From: an uncultured Clostridia bacterium
GTDB lineage: Bacteria > Bacillota > Clostridia > Peptostreptococcales > Anaerovoracaceae
Reading direction: 5' to 3'
NCBI GenBank assembly: GCA_934234035.1
Contig: CAKQHH010000004.1
Location: 35,086 to 99,085 of the forward strand
DNA: 64,000 nucleotides
This document shows positions 16,163 to 25,152 of the stretch, in pieces (positions within the stretch are counted from its first letter, which is position 1; each line of letters starts with the position of its first letter). The position numbers and the translations under genes were made by a program. The notes under the pieces are model-generated. The model worked only from the letters and a program-made list of their open reading frames with translations. It searched no databases and was not told the DNA's origin.

Positions 16163-17320
16163 CTATTTTCCGGACAGCTCCCGTATGCCTCGAGCCAGTG
16201 CTTTTCCCGAAGCCACACGAATATCCGGCTGAATTCCTTTCTTGTTAATTGGGGTGCCGTCCGGCAGGAAATATTCTTCCGTGGTAAATTTAAAGGCGGA
16301 TCCGTCTTCCAGCTTTTCCACGCTCTGGATGACGCCCTTTCCGTAGGTTTTCTCTCCGATGAGCTTTCCGCCCCGGTTCACCTGAACGGCGCCCGCAAAG
16401 ATTTCCGCCGCGCTGGCGGTATTGCCGTTCACCAGCACCACATACTCGAAATCCGCACACTGTCCGTCGGCCCGGGACACCTTCTTCTTTCCCTGATTGT
16501 TTTTTTCAATCAGAATCTTTCCCGATGGAAGAAGCAGGTCGGCACACTTCACCCCTTCGTTTTTGATACCGCCGGGATTGTCCCGAACATCAATGACCAC
16601 GCCGGACACCCGGCCGTCCATCAGGCGTTCTTCCGCTTCCTTCAGTTCCTCCGAAGTGCCTTCCCGGAAATGGCGGATTCGAATGTAGCCCAGCTTCTTC
16701 CCGTTCTCCGATTTCAGGAACTTGGAATCCACGCTGTCCTCTTCCACCTCCTGCCGAGTCAGGGTAACGGTCACATCCTGACCGCCCCGTTTCAGCTTCA
16801 GTACCACGTCGGTTCCCGCCTCTCCGCCGATTCGGTCGGAAGCATCGTCCACGCTGCGGACTTTCTTCCCGTCCACGGAGATAATTTGGTCTCCCTTTCG
16901 AAGACCGCCCTGCTCCGCCGGTCCATCTTTAATCACGTGGGAAATCAAAAGCTTGCCCTTCTTCTCCTCCACACTGATTCCGATGCCGGAATAGGACTCG
17001 GAATACCGCCGCTCCAGCTTCTCGTAATCCGATTTGGTGTAGTAGGCGGCATACGGGTCCGGCAGGGACTGAATCAGCGCCTGAGACAGACCCCGGTCTC
17101 GTTTCTTCTTATCGATGGAATACAGGGATTTGTCCTGTATGGATTCCTGCATCTTGTAGTACTTTCCGTACTCCGCATCCAAATCCTTGTAGTAATTGAT
17201 TTTCCCGGCGGAGAGGATGCCCGCGCCTCGGATTCCGTACACGAACGCGAACCCCAGCACCAATGCGGTCACCATTCCCAGGAGGAAGGAAACCATTATT
17301 TTTTTTCGTTCATCTCGCAT
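16163..17320 (-). CDS. S41-family C-terminal processing protease
   Basis: The 385-residue precursor has an N-terminal membrane anchor (about residues 9-30), a PDZ domain (about 110-180, with GIGISVEEKKGKLLISHV and GLRKGDQIISVDG) and the protease domain with catalytic Ser in NGNTASAAEIFAGA and Lys in GEKTYGKGVIQ. CtpA/CtpB proteins trim secreted or membrane substrates. The nearby ftsEX and M23 genes are a common neighbourhood for this protease in Firmicutes; here recJ is inserted between them. Confidence 0.93.
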   Translation of the reverse strand: MRDERKKIMVSFLLGMVTALVLGFAFVYGIRGAGILSAGKINYYKDLDAEYGKYYKMQESIQDKSLYSIDKKKRDRGLSQALIQSLPDPYAAYYTKSDYEKLERRYSESYSGIGISVEEKKGKLLISHVIKDGPAEQGGLRKGDQIISVDGKKVRSVDDASDRIGGEAGTDVVLKLKRGGQDVTVTLTRQEVEEDSVDSKFLKSENGKKLGYIRIRHFREGTSEELKEAEERLMDGRVSGVVIDVRDNPGGIKNEGVKCADLLLPSGKILIEKNNQGKKKVSRADGQCADFEYVVLVNGNTASAAEIFAGAVQVNRGGKLIGEKTYGKGVIQSVEKLEDGSAFKFTTEEYFLPDGTPINKKGIQPDIRVASGKALARGIRELSGK

Positions 17321-17347
17321 TGTTTTCCGTTCCTCTCCGTCGTTTTT

Positions 17348-18994
17348 CTATCCCATAAAATCTTCCGTCGGTGCCATCTCCGTCACCATCAGCTGTACCT
17401 TCCGGGTATCCCGCCAGGTATTGATATCCAGCGTCCCGTACACATCCAAAAATTCATGGTTCTGCATCATATCAAAGTACCGTTTGGCATCGTGGAAGAG
17501 GACGCAGTCCAGATCCCCGATCTGAAAGCGGGCGTACTTCGTATCGTTTTTCAAAAAATGCCAATTCTCCGGCATCACGTAAGTAATCCGGAACTTCGGT
17601 GCCTCGTTGTCCTTTCCGCAAGGCTCAAAGCATCGCAGCGCTTCCGCCAGCTCCAGGCTCACTTCATCCGGCTCCAGATCCAAATCGTAGGTAATCTCAT
17701 CCTCGAACAAAGCCGGGTCCTTCTTCAGCATCTCCGCCAGATCCCGATTCAGATTCTGCCGCAAGGACTCGATCCGATCCGGCTCCACCGTAAAACCGCA
17801 GGCGGCTTTATGCCCGCCGAACCGCAGGAAGCAGTCCCGATACCGGCTCAGCATCTCATAAATATCCACCTTGTTCACCGACCGTCCGGTCCCCTTGTAT
17901 TCATCTCCGTTCGGCGCCACAATCACCGTCGGCCGCTTCGCTTCTTCTTTGATTTTTCCCGCTACAATTCCCAGGATGCCCTCGTGCACATCCTTCGCTT
18001 CGATCAGCAGGAAATTTCCCTTCCGATACTCCTGCCGCGCCTTCACGATGCACTGCTGATAGGCCTCTTCCTGCCACTGTTTCCGCAAATTGTTTCGTTC
18101 AATCATGGTCCGGCAATAGTTCTCGATTTCGTCCGGATCCTCTGCCAAAAATAGTTTTACGCCCAGGTCCGCGTCTCCCACTCGTCCCGCCGCATTGATT
18201 CGCGGGGCAATTCCGAAGGACACGTTGGTGGCCGTCAAGTTCCGGCAGTCCAGCCCCGACAGCTCGATGAGCCGGCGAAGTCCCGGATTCCGGCATCCCC
18301 GGTTGATCCACTTCAAACCGTACTTCACGAAAGATCGATTCTCGTCCAGCAGCGGCATGATATCCGCAATGGTTCCGATAGCCACAAATTCCAGCACCTC
18401 GGAAATCACCCGGCGGGGAATCTCCCGCTTTCGGCTGACCGCCAATCCCAGCTTATAGGCCACGCCCACACCGGCCAAGCCCTTAAACGGATAGGTATCT
18501 CCCGGTGCTCTCGGATTGATGATCAGTTCGTTCACCGGTTCGTCCTTCATGTTGTGGTGATCCGTCACCACCATGTCGATGCCCAGGCTTCGGGCGTAGG
18601 CAATTTCATTAAGCGAAGAGGAACCGCAGTCCACCGTGACGATGAACTCGCCCCCCCCTTCCCGAATCCGATCGATGGATTCATTGTGCAGGCCGTAGCC
18701 CTCGGTAATCCGGGATGGGATGTAGTAGGTAATATTGTCCGTGAGGCACCGCAGGATTTTCATCAGCACCACCGTGGAGGTGACGCCGTCGGCATCGTAG
18801 TCTCCGTAGATGACGATTCTCTTTCCCGCATCAATGGCCTGCAGCAGTCGATCCACACCCTGATCCATATTGGTGAGCAGGGTCGGCGCATAGGCCAGTT
18901 TCGGGGTTTCCGCCAGAAATTCCTCCTGGGTTTCCGCCCCGGTAATGCCTCTTTTTTCCAGTATCTCTCTGATGATCTCCTGATTCGGGTTCAT
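17348..18994 (-). CDS. recJ: Single-stranded-DNA exonuclease RecJ
   Basis: This 548-residue protein has the DHH phosphoesterase core: IVIYGDYDADGVTSTVV, VTVDCGSSS and VVTDHHNM, then a DHHA1 domain with GIAPRINAAGRVGDA, GIVAGKIKEEAKRPTVIV and the GGHKAACGF motif, and a C-terminal OB-like part. RecJ degrades ssDNA 5' to 3' in recombination and mismatch repair. At 548 residues it is of the compact type. Start ATG with GGAGAATGA upstream. It lies within the cell-wall gene run, probably co-transcribed. Confidence 0.95.
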   Translation of the reverse strand: MNPNQEIIREILEKRGITGAETQEEFLAETPKLAYAPTLLTNMDQGVDRLLQAIDAGKRIVIYGDYDADGVTSTVVLMKILRCLTDNITYYIPSRITEGYGLHNESIDRIREGGGEFIVTVDCGSSSLNEIAYARSLGIDMVVTDHHNMKDEPVNELIINPRAPGDTYPFKGLAGVGVAYKLGLAVSRKREIPRRVISEVLEFVAIGTIADIMPLLDENRSFVKYGLKWINRGCRNPGLRRLIELSGLDCRNLTATNVSFGIAPRINAAGRVGDADLGVKLFLAEDPDEIENYCRTMIERNNLRKQWQEEAYQQCIVKARQEYRKGNFLLIEAKDVHEGILGIVAGKIKEEAKRPTVIVAPNGDEYKGTGRSVNKVDIYEMLSRYRDCFLRFGGHKAACGFTVEPDRIESLRQNLNRDLAEMLKKDPALFEDEITYDLDLEPDEVSLELAEALRCFEPCGKDNEAPKFRITYVMPENWHFLKNDTKYARFQIGDLDCVLFHDAKRYFDMMQNHEFLDVYGTLDINTWRDTRKVQLMVTEMAPTEDFMG

Positions 18995-19015
18995 TCATTC
19001 TCCATTATTTCTTTA

Positions 19016-20125
19016 TTAATAGATACTCTTCGGATCCACAAAGCTTCCGTTCTTCAGCAAGCTGTAATGCAGGTGCGGTCCGGTGGACCAGCCCGTGCTT
19101 CCCACGTAGGCCACCACCTGGCCCTTCTTCACGTAAGCTCCCTGGGACACCGCAAAACCGGACAGATGTCCGTACAGCGTCGTGTATCCGTTTCCAATGT
19201 AAATCTGCATGCAGTTACCGTAGCCGCCGTAGGAGGAAGCCATGGTCACCACGCCGCTTCCCGCCGCATAGACCGGCGTTCCGGTGGATGCCGCGATATC
19301 GTATCCGCTGTGGTAGGTCCGCGTTCCGAAAATCGGATGGGTTCTCCATCCGTAGTAAGAGGTCAGCGGGCCGTCACACGGCCATACGTAGCCGCCGGAA
19401 TTGGTCGGCGCCTTCTTGTTGTGCTTCTGCAGAAGCCGCTCTGCCTCCGCCTGCTTTCTCCGGGCTTCCGCCGCCAGAGACTCCGCCTGGGACTGCAGGT
19501 TCTCCTGTTGCTTCCGGTACGCACCGGCCTGATCCTTGTATTTTTCTTTCAGGGCTTCCAGATCCTTCTTCTCCTGAACCAGCTTTGCCTCTTCCGCTTC
19601 CTGCTGCTTCTTCAGCTTATTGATTTTCTTGTATTCCACCCGAAGCTTCCGCAGAAGGCTCTGGTCGCTGTGCAGCAGCTTCTGCACCATGGACATGTTG
19701 GTAATCAACTCGTCGATGCTGTTGGAATTCAGGATGACATCCACGTATCCCACCGTTCCGGTTTTGTACATGGCCACCAGCCGGGAATTCAAATCCTTCT
19801 CCTGCTTCTTCACCTGAGCCTGCTTCTTCGCCAGCTTTTTCTTGGTCTTGGCCAGCTTGGCTTCCGCCGTCGCGATTTCGGTCTGCTTTTTCTCAATCGC
19901 GGTTACCGCTTCTTCCAGCTTATCTTCCGCCGCATCCGCTTTCTTTCCCGCTTCTTCCGCCTGACGGGACGCTTCTTCCGACTGCTGCTGTTTGGCCTTG
20001 GCCGCCTTCTTGGCTTCCGCCGCTTTTCCGCCGTAGACGGACACTGCGGAGGCAAAAATAAGAATTCCGCAGAGCAGCAGGCTGAGAGCGCGTCTGAATT
20101 TTCTTTGATTTCTCATCATACGCAT
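19016..20125 (-). CDS. Coiled-coil M23 peptidoglycan hydrolase (EnvC/PcsB type)
   Basis: The 369-residue protein has a signal peptide ending near residue 33, then a long Lys/Glu/Ala-rich coiled coil to about residue 240, and a C-terminal LytM/M23 domain with zinc and catalytic residues in THPIFGTRTYHSGYDIA and WSTGPHLHYSL. Such hydrolases cut septal peptidoglycan and are controlled by the FtsEX complex, which binds the coiled coil. The gene follows ftsX by 9 bp, which strongly supports that partnership. Confidence 0.94.
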   Translation of the reverse strand: MRMMRNQRKFRRALSLLLCGILIFASAVSVYGGKAAEAKKAAKAKQQQSEEASRQAEEAGKKADAAEDKLEEAVTAIEKKQTEIATAEAKLAKTKKKLAKKQAQVKKQEKDLNSRLVAMYKTGTVGYVDVILNSNSIDELITNMSMVQKLLHSDQSLLRKLRVEYKKINKLKKQQEAEEAKLVQEKKDLEALKEKYKDQAGAYRKQQENLQSQAESLAAEARRKQAEAERLLQKHNKKAPTNSGGYVWPCDGPLTSYYGWRTHPIFGTRTYHSGYDIAASTGTPVYAAGSGVVTMASSYGGYGNCMQIYIGNGYTTLYGHLSGFAVSQGAYVKKGQVVAYVGSTGWSTGPHLHYSLLKNGSFVDPKSIY

Positions 20126-20134
20126 CCGGCCCTC

Positions 20135-21028
20135 CTACTTATCCAAGAACTTCCGGATGGAAATGATACTTCCGCAGGTACCGATTCCCACGCCCAGCGC
20201 CAGGAAGATGATTAGCAGATTCGGCATCAGATACTTCGCGGAAATCACCGGCACCGACAGCACCCGGAGGATGTCCGGTCCGATGCTCTTCACAAAACGA
20301 ATATAGAGTGCGCCCAGAATTCCGGTGGCCACCGCCGCGGAGACGGTGCCCAGGATGATTCCTTCCAGCACAAACGGCGCCCGAACAAACCAGTCCGTCG
20401 CCCCCAGGTATTTCATAATTCCGATTTCCTTCGCCCGGTTGAACACCGTGAGCTTGATGGTGTTGGCCACCAGGATGACGGAAACCACAATCAGAAAGGC
20501 CATCATTACGACGGAACCCACTTCCACCGCACGGGTAATCTTGCTCAGCTTTTCCACCGTGTCCTGATAATATTTAATATCGCTGACGCCGGCAATCTCC
20601 GGTGCTTCCTTGGAAACCCGGTCAGCGCTGGCCTTGTCATTGACATAGACCATATAGGAGTTCGGCAGCGGATTCTGCTGCAGATTGTCCAGCAGATAAG
20701 CGTTGTCTCCCCACCGTTCCTTCATGATGTTCATGGCATCCGCTTTGGAACGGTACTTCACGCTGCTGACGCCCTGAATAGCTTCCAAATTCTTTCCCAC
20801 GGTTTCGTTCTTTGCATCGTCGTTGGCATCGTCCAGATACACTTCGATGACGTTGTAGTCCTGCTGAATCACCTCAGCGAATAAATCCACATTCACAAAC
20901 GTGGAGAAGAAAAGCCCCAGAATCAGCATCATGGCCGTAATCGCCAGCGTCGCCGTAAAGCTCATTCCTCGGTTGCGAAAGACCTGAGAAAAAGCTTGTT
21001 TTACCGTATATCCTATTCTAGAAAACAT
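20135..21028 (-). CDS. ftsX: Cell division protein FtsX
   Basis: I take the ATG at 21028 (MFSRIGYTVKQAFSQVFRNRG), which gives the usual length of about 297 residues; it lies inside the end of ftsE, behind AGGAGG. The protein has a first membrane helix (about 22-45), an extracellular domain (about 50-165) and three further helices in an FtsX/MacB-like permease fold (SVVMMAFLIVVSVILVANTIKLTVFNRAKEIGIMKYLGAT). With FtsE it forms the ABC-like complex that activates the M23 hydrolase encoded next. Confidence 0.96.
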   Translation of the reverse strand: MFSRIGYTVKQAFSQVFRNRGMSFTATLAITAMMLILGLFFSTFVNVDLFAEVIQQDYNVIEVYLDDANDDAKNETVGKNLEAIQGVSSVKYRSKADAMNIMKERWGDNAYLLDNLQQNPLPNSYMVYVNDKASADRVSKEAPEIAGVSDIKYYQDTVEKLSKITRAVEVGSVVMMAFLIVVSVILVANTIKLTVFNRAKEIGIMKYLGATDWFVRAPFVLEGIILGTVSAAVATGILGALYIRFVKSIGPDILRVLSVPVISAKYLMPNLLIIFLALGVGIGTCGSIISIRKFLDK

Positions 21029-21749
21029 ATGGAGATTCGTCCTCCTTTGTACTGATTTCATACAGGTGTTCCGGAGTGATTCCATAGGTTCCCTGCTCGT
21101 CCCGAACAATCTGACCGTCCTTAATAGCCACCACCCGCTTGTTCATCTGATCCACGATATCCTTGGCGTGGGTTACCATCAGAATGGTGGTGCCCCGCAC
21201 GTTGATCTTCTCCAGCAGCTGCATGATTTCCATCGCCGTGACCGGATCCAGATTTCCCGTCGGCTCATCGGCAATCAGCAGCTTCGGATTGTTCACGATG
21301 GCACGGGCGATGCCCACTCTCTGCTGCTCGCCGGCAGAAAGCTCATTGGGATAGCGGTCCGCCTTGTCGGCGATGCCCACCAGATCCAAAGCGAACGGAA
21401 CTTCTTTCCGAATCACCTTCTTTTTCTTATGCCGCACTTCCATGGCGAACGCCACGTTCTCGTAGACGGTTTTCTTCTCTAGCAGCCGGAAATCCTGGAA
21501 AACCATTCCGATCTGCTGCCGCAGCTCCGGAATCTCCCGATGGGTCATCCGGGTAACATCCCGGCCCCCCACCAGAATCGTGCCGCTGTCCGCCTCGATT
21601 TCCTTCAGGATCAGGCGCACGAAAGTGGTCTTTCCCGCACCGCTGGGTCCTACCAGAAATACGAAATCTCCCTTTTCAATGTGCACCGTGGCATCCTTCA
21701 ATCCCACATTGGTTCCATAATTCTTGTTTACTCTGTTAAAAACAATCAT
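21018..21749 (-). CDS. ftsE: Cell division ATP-binding protein FtsE
   Basis: A 243-residue ABC ATPase: Walker A GPSGAGKTT, Q-loop GMVFQDFRLL, signature LSAGEQQRVGIARAI, Walker B LLIADEPTGNLD and the switch His in MVTHAKD. The opening MIVFNRVNKNYG and the Asn-Leu-Asp after Walker B are typical of FtsE. The last 11 bases overlap the chosen ftsX start. Ribosome binding site AAGGAGAAA. It is the first gene of the minus-strand wall/division run. Confidence 0.97.
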   Translation of the reverse strand: MIVFNRVNKNYGTNVGLKDATVHIEKGDFVFLVGPSGAGKTTFVRLILKEIEADSGTILVGGRDVTRMTHREIPELRQQIGMVFQDFRLLEKKTVYENVAFAMEVRHKKKKVIRKEVPFALDLVGIADKADRYPNELSAGEQQRVGIARAIVNNPKLLIADEPTGNLDPVTAMEIMQLLEKINVRGTTILMVTHAKDIVDQMNKRVVAIKDGQIVRDEQGTYGITPEHLYEISTKEDESPYVF

Positions 21750-21805
21750 GCTTTCTCCTTATTTTCAGACACACGTATGTATTATAACACAAACCGGCGT
21801 CAGAA

Positions 21806-22996
21806 TCATTTCACCGGAGCAGTGCCCTCCTCCGGCACGTCGGCCTTTCGGCACCCGGTATTTCTCCGCCGGATGTCCGCCTGCACTAATTTGTAAATGG
21901 CCGAGAACAGCGGAATGAAGAACAGCATGCCCAGAATACCGAAGGCACTGCCGCCGATGGTTACCGCCGCCAGCACCCAGATTCCCGGAAGGCCGATAGA
22001 GCCCCCCACGATTCTCGGATAGGTCACGTTGTTGTCAATCTGCTGCACTACCAGGAACAGAATCAAGAAGATGACCGCCTTGGTGACGGACACGGAAAGA
22101 ATCAGGACAAACCCCACTACCGCACCGATCAATGCGCCCACAATCGGCACCAGCGCCAACACCGTAACGATTACGGCAATCATTCCCGCATACGGCATCC
22201 GGAAAATCATCATGGCGATGGCCAGCATAATGCCCAGCACGCAGGCGTCCTTCACCTGTCCCACGATAAAACTGCGGAAGCTGTTGTTCAGTACGTCCAG
22301 CACTTCGAACAGTTTGGATTCCACCGACGGGCAGTAGGTGTGAACCACCCGGCGGAACTGGCTTCCGTATTTCTCCTTGCCGCTCAGCAAATAGAATGAG
22401 AAGAACAATCCGATAAAAAGGGTTGCCGCCACTCCGGTCACCTTCTGAAGCACTCCGGTGACGTTATCCAACCAGCCGATGTTTCCGCTCTGCAGAATGT
22501 GGATCGCTTTCTGAACCAGCTCTCCGTTGGGCTGCATTCCCGATACGCTTTGCTCCAGCATTGCACCGTATTTCGCCAGAGCCGGGACCGATTTCAGCAA
22601 GTGGACCACCTGATCGATGGCCGCTCCGCTTCGGGCAATCAGCAGGGACACGCAGGTGGTAAGCTGCGGTACCAGGATACCGATAACGCCGGCGATAATC
22701 AGCACCAAAAGAAGGTAGGCGCAGATGATACACACCGTCCGTTTTGCCCGCTGTGCGCGCCGTCCCCGGAGAATCTGATCGTAGTTTCTCTCAAAAAATC
22801 CCATGAGAATGTTCACCGCATAAGCGATTATTCCCCCCACAATCAGCGGAACCATTGCATTTCCGAACATCACCAGAACCTTCTCCATGCGGGACCAATA
22901 ATATGTCAAAAGGTATAAGATAAACACGGTAAGGCCCAGGCGGAAATACACATTTCCCGTTACCGTCTGAAATTTCGATTTCTTTTCTTCTTTCAT
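21806..22996 (-). CDS. AI-2E family transporter (PerM-like membrane protein)
   Basis: I chose the ATG at 22996 (MKEEKKSKFQTVTGNVYFRLG); an ATG 42 bp upstream lacks any ribosome binding site. The ~396-residue product has about eight transmembrane helices, a soluble region around residues 120-220, and the FVGQVKDACVLGIMLAIAMMIFRMPYAGMIAVIV and ALVPIVGALIGAVVGFVLIL segments of the AI-2E/PerM family. Relatives export autoinducer-2 or act as Na+/H+ antiporters; the role here is open. It is separate from ftsE by 56 bp. Confidence 0.9.
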   Translation of the reverse strand: MKEEKKSKFQTVTGNVYFRLGLTVFILYLLTYYWSRMEKVLVMFGNAMVPLIVGGIIAYAVNILMGFFERNYDQILRGRRAQRAKRTVCIICAYLLLVLIIAGVIGILVPQLTTCVSLLIARSGAAIDQVVHLLKSVPALAKYGAMLEQSVSGMQPNGELVQKAIHILQSGNIGWLDNVTGVLQKVTGVAATLFIGLFFSFYLLSGKEKYGSQFRRVVHTYCPSVESKLFEVLDVLNNSFRSFIVGQVKDACVLGIMLAIAMMIFRMPYAGMIAVIVTVLALVPIVGALIGAVVGFVLILSVSVTKAVIFLILFLVVQQIDNNVTYPRIVGGSIGLPGIWVLAAVTIGGSAFGILGMLFFIPLFSAIYKLVQADIRRRNTGCRKADVPEEGTAPVK

Positions 22997-23146
22997 CAAT
23001 GTCGTCTCTTTCTCACTATCTAATTTATATGTGTGCAACTATATCACAACCGTTATGGAACTTCAACCGGCCGGCCGAAATCATCCGGCTTACATTCGTA
23101 TCGAAACGGGCTTTTTTTAAACCACGCACACATCCTTCTCCCAATT

Positions 23147-23536
23147 TTATTTCTGCAGCGAAAAAGCCCCGGGAAGCAGTTCCTGAAGGGAATAGCTTTC
23201 CAAATGCTCCTCATCCTTTCCGGTAATCACCCGCAGTTCCGGTTCGAATTCCATCAGCACCTGACGGCAGATTCCGCAAGGCATCGCCTCTCCTGCCGAA
23301 GATGCAATGGCCAGCGCTCGGAACTCCCCGTCCCCTTCCGAGACGGCCTTTGCCACAGCGCCTCGCTCGGCGCAAAGGGTCGCACCGTAGGAAGCATTCT
23401 CCACATTTACACCGGTATATACTTTTCCGCTTCGGGTCAGCAGTGCGGCGCCTACTCGAAATCCGGAATACGGCGCATAGGCATTTTCCTTCACATCGTT
23501 GGCAATCCGATACAGTTCCTGGTCAGTCATATCCAT
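23147..23536 (-). CDS. cdd: Cytidine deaminase
   Basis: The 129-residue enzyme has AYAPYSGFRVGAALLT, the zinc motif CAERGAV with the catalytic Glu, and PCGICRQVLMEF with the two zinc cysteines, as in homotetrameric cytidine deaminase. It turns cytidine and deoxycytidine into uridine and deoxyuridine, feeding pyrimidine salvage together with the phosphorylase at 13094-14398. Start at 23536; an ATG two codons later is an alternative. Confidence 0.96.
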   Translation of the reverse strand: MDMTDQELYRIANDVKENAYAPYSGFRVGAALLTRSGKVYTGVNVENASYGATLCAERGAVAKAVSEGDGEFRALAIASSAGEAMPCGICRQVLMEFEPELRVITGKDEEHLESYSLQELLPGAFSLQK

Positions 23537-23611
23537 TCATCCTCCTCTGTCGGGAATCGTTTTCATTTCATTCACGGAAGTTTATTATACCATTTGAAAC
23601 AACGATAAAAA

Positions 23612-23644
23612 AAAAGATACCGTGAATATTTCACGGTATCTTTT
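23612..23644 (-). terminator. Terminator of tuf
   Basis: GATACCGTGAA (23616-23626) pairs perfectly with 23630-23640 around a 3 nt loop; on the minus strand a long T-tract follows. It lies 28 bp after the tuf stop codon. Confidence 0.92.
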
Positions 23645-23672
23645 GAAATTCATTCTGATTCTAAAACATCAA

Positions 23673-24866
23673 TTACTCGATGATTTCAGTTACAACGCCG
23701 GAACCTACGGTTCTGCCGCCTTCTCTGATAGCGAATCTCAGTCCTTCTTCGATAGCAATCGGAGTGATCAGGGAGATATTCATTACTACGTTATCTCCAG
23801 GCATGCACATCTCAGTACCTTCCGGCAGCTGCAGATCTCCGGTTACGTCAGTTGTTCTGAAATAGAACTGCGGTCTGTATCCGTTGAAGAACGGAGTGTG
23901 TCTTCCACCCTCTTCCTTCTTCAGTACGTATACCTGACCCTTGAACTTGGTGTGCGGGTGAATTGTGCCCGGCTTAGCCAGTACCTGTCCTCTTTCGATC
24001 TCGTCTCTCTGAACACCTCTCAGCAGAGCTCCGATGTTGTCTCCGGTTTCAGCCTCGTCCAGAGTCTTCTTGAACATCTCAACTCCGGTTACAACAACCT
24101 TTCTCTTCTCATCGCTCAGACCAACGATTTCTACTTCGTCGCCAACCTTCAGCATACCTCTCTCTACTCTTCCGGTAGCTACAGTACCACGACCGGTGAT
24201 GGAGAATACGTCCTCAACCGGCATGATGAACGGCTGGTCGTTTGCTCTCTGTGGTTCCGGAATGTAGCTGTCTACTGCTTCCATCAGCTCACAGATCTTG
24301 TCTCCCCACTCGCTGCTTGGATCTTCCAGAGCCTTCAGAGCGGATCCTCTGATGATCGGTGTGTCGTCGCCAGGGAATTCATACTCGTCCAGAAGTTCTC
24401 TTACTTCCATCTCAACCAGGTCGAGCAGCTCCTCGTCATCAACCATATCACACTTGTTCAGGAATACGATGATGTAAGGTACGCCTACCTGTCTGGAGAG
24501 CAGGATGTGCTCTCTGGTCTGAGGCATCGGACCATCGGTTGCAGCTACTACCAGGATAGCACCATCCATCTGAGCAGCTCCGGTGATCATGTTCTTTACG
24601 TAGTCGGCGTGTCCCGGGCAGTCTACGTGAGCGTAGTGTCTGTTCGGAGTCTCGTACTCTACGTGTGCGGAAGAAATCGTGATTCCTCTTGCCTTTTCTT
24701 CCGGTGCCTTGTCGATTTCATCAAATGCTACGTCTGCACCCAGACCGTATCTTGCATGCAGTGTCTTTGTGATTGCTGCAGTCAGAGTAGTCTTACCGTG
24801 GTCAACGTGACCAATTGTACCGATATTAATATGCGGTTTGGTTCTTTCGTACTTCTGTTTAGCCAT
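23673..24866 (-). CDS. tuf: Translation elongation factor Tu
   Basis: The 397-residue protein carries the GTPase motifs [31 protein letters not shown] and GSALKAL in the first domain and the two beta-barrel domains ending [15 protein letters not shown]-Tu delivers aminoacyl-tRNA to the ribosome. It stands alone with a tRNA-Thr gene just upstream, not in the usual str operon, so a second copy may exist elsewhere. Codon use is strongly biased, as expected for a highly expressed gene. Confidence 0.99.
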   Translation of the reverse strand: MAKQKYERTKPHINIGTIGHVDHGKTTLTAAITKTLHARYGLGADVAFDEIDKAPEEKARGITISSAHVEYETPNRHYAHVDCPGHADYVKNMITGAAQMDGAILVVAATDGPMPQTREHILLSRQVGVPYIIVFLNKCDMVDDEELLDLVEMEVRELLDEYEFPGDDTPIIRGSALKALEDPSSEWGDKICELMEAVDSYIPEPQRANDQPFIMPVEDVFSITGRGTVATGRVERGMLKVGDEVEIVGLSDEKRKVVVTGVEMFKKTLDEAETGDNIGALLRGVQRDEIERGQVLAKPGTIHPHTKFKGQVYVLKKEEGGRHTPFFNGYRPQFYFRTTDVTGDLQLPEGTEMCMPGDNVVMNISLITPIAIEEGLRFAIREGGRTVGSGVVTEIIE

Positions 24867-24909
24867 TATCTCCCTCCTAGATTGTTTTTTATTTTTGTTT
24901 TAAAAAAAT

Positions 24910-24986
<77 letters not shown>

Positions 24987-25001
24987 ACATCAACAATTAG
25001 A

Positions 25002-25030
25002 ATTGTATAATAAAAAGTGTTCGCTGTCAA
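25002..25030 (-). promoter_or_regulatory. Strong promoter of tRNA-Thr and tuf
   Basis: On the minus strand a consensus TTGACA, a 17 bp spacer and TACAAT end 15 bp before the tRNA 5' end. This is the best -35 box seen in the window, matching high expression. Confidence 0.85.
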
Positions 25031-25152
25031 GCACAATCCCCTATTTTTTTCCAATCGTTTTTATTATTTTAACGCACCCGTCAGTTCCTTGAAAATCAAG
25101 GGTTCGGGACCGAATTCGCCATTCGGCCCCGCCTCTCTGATTCATTTTGAAA

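Noticed and set aside
25060..25140. Terminator after buk
   Set aside because: A hairpin (GGGGCCGAA with TTCGGTCCC) is present, but no T-tract follows, so I do not call it a terminator.
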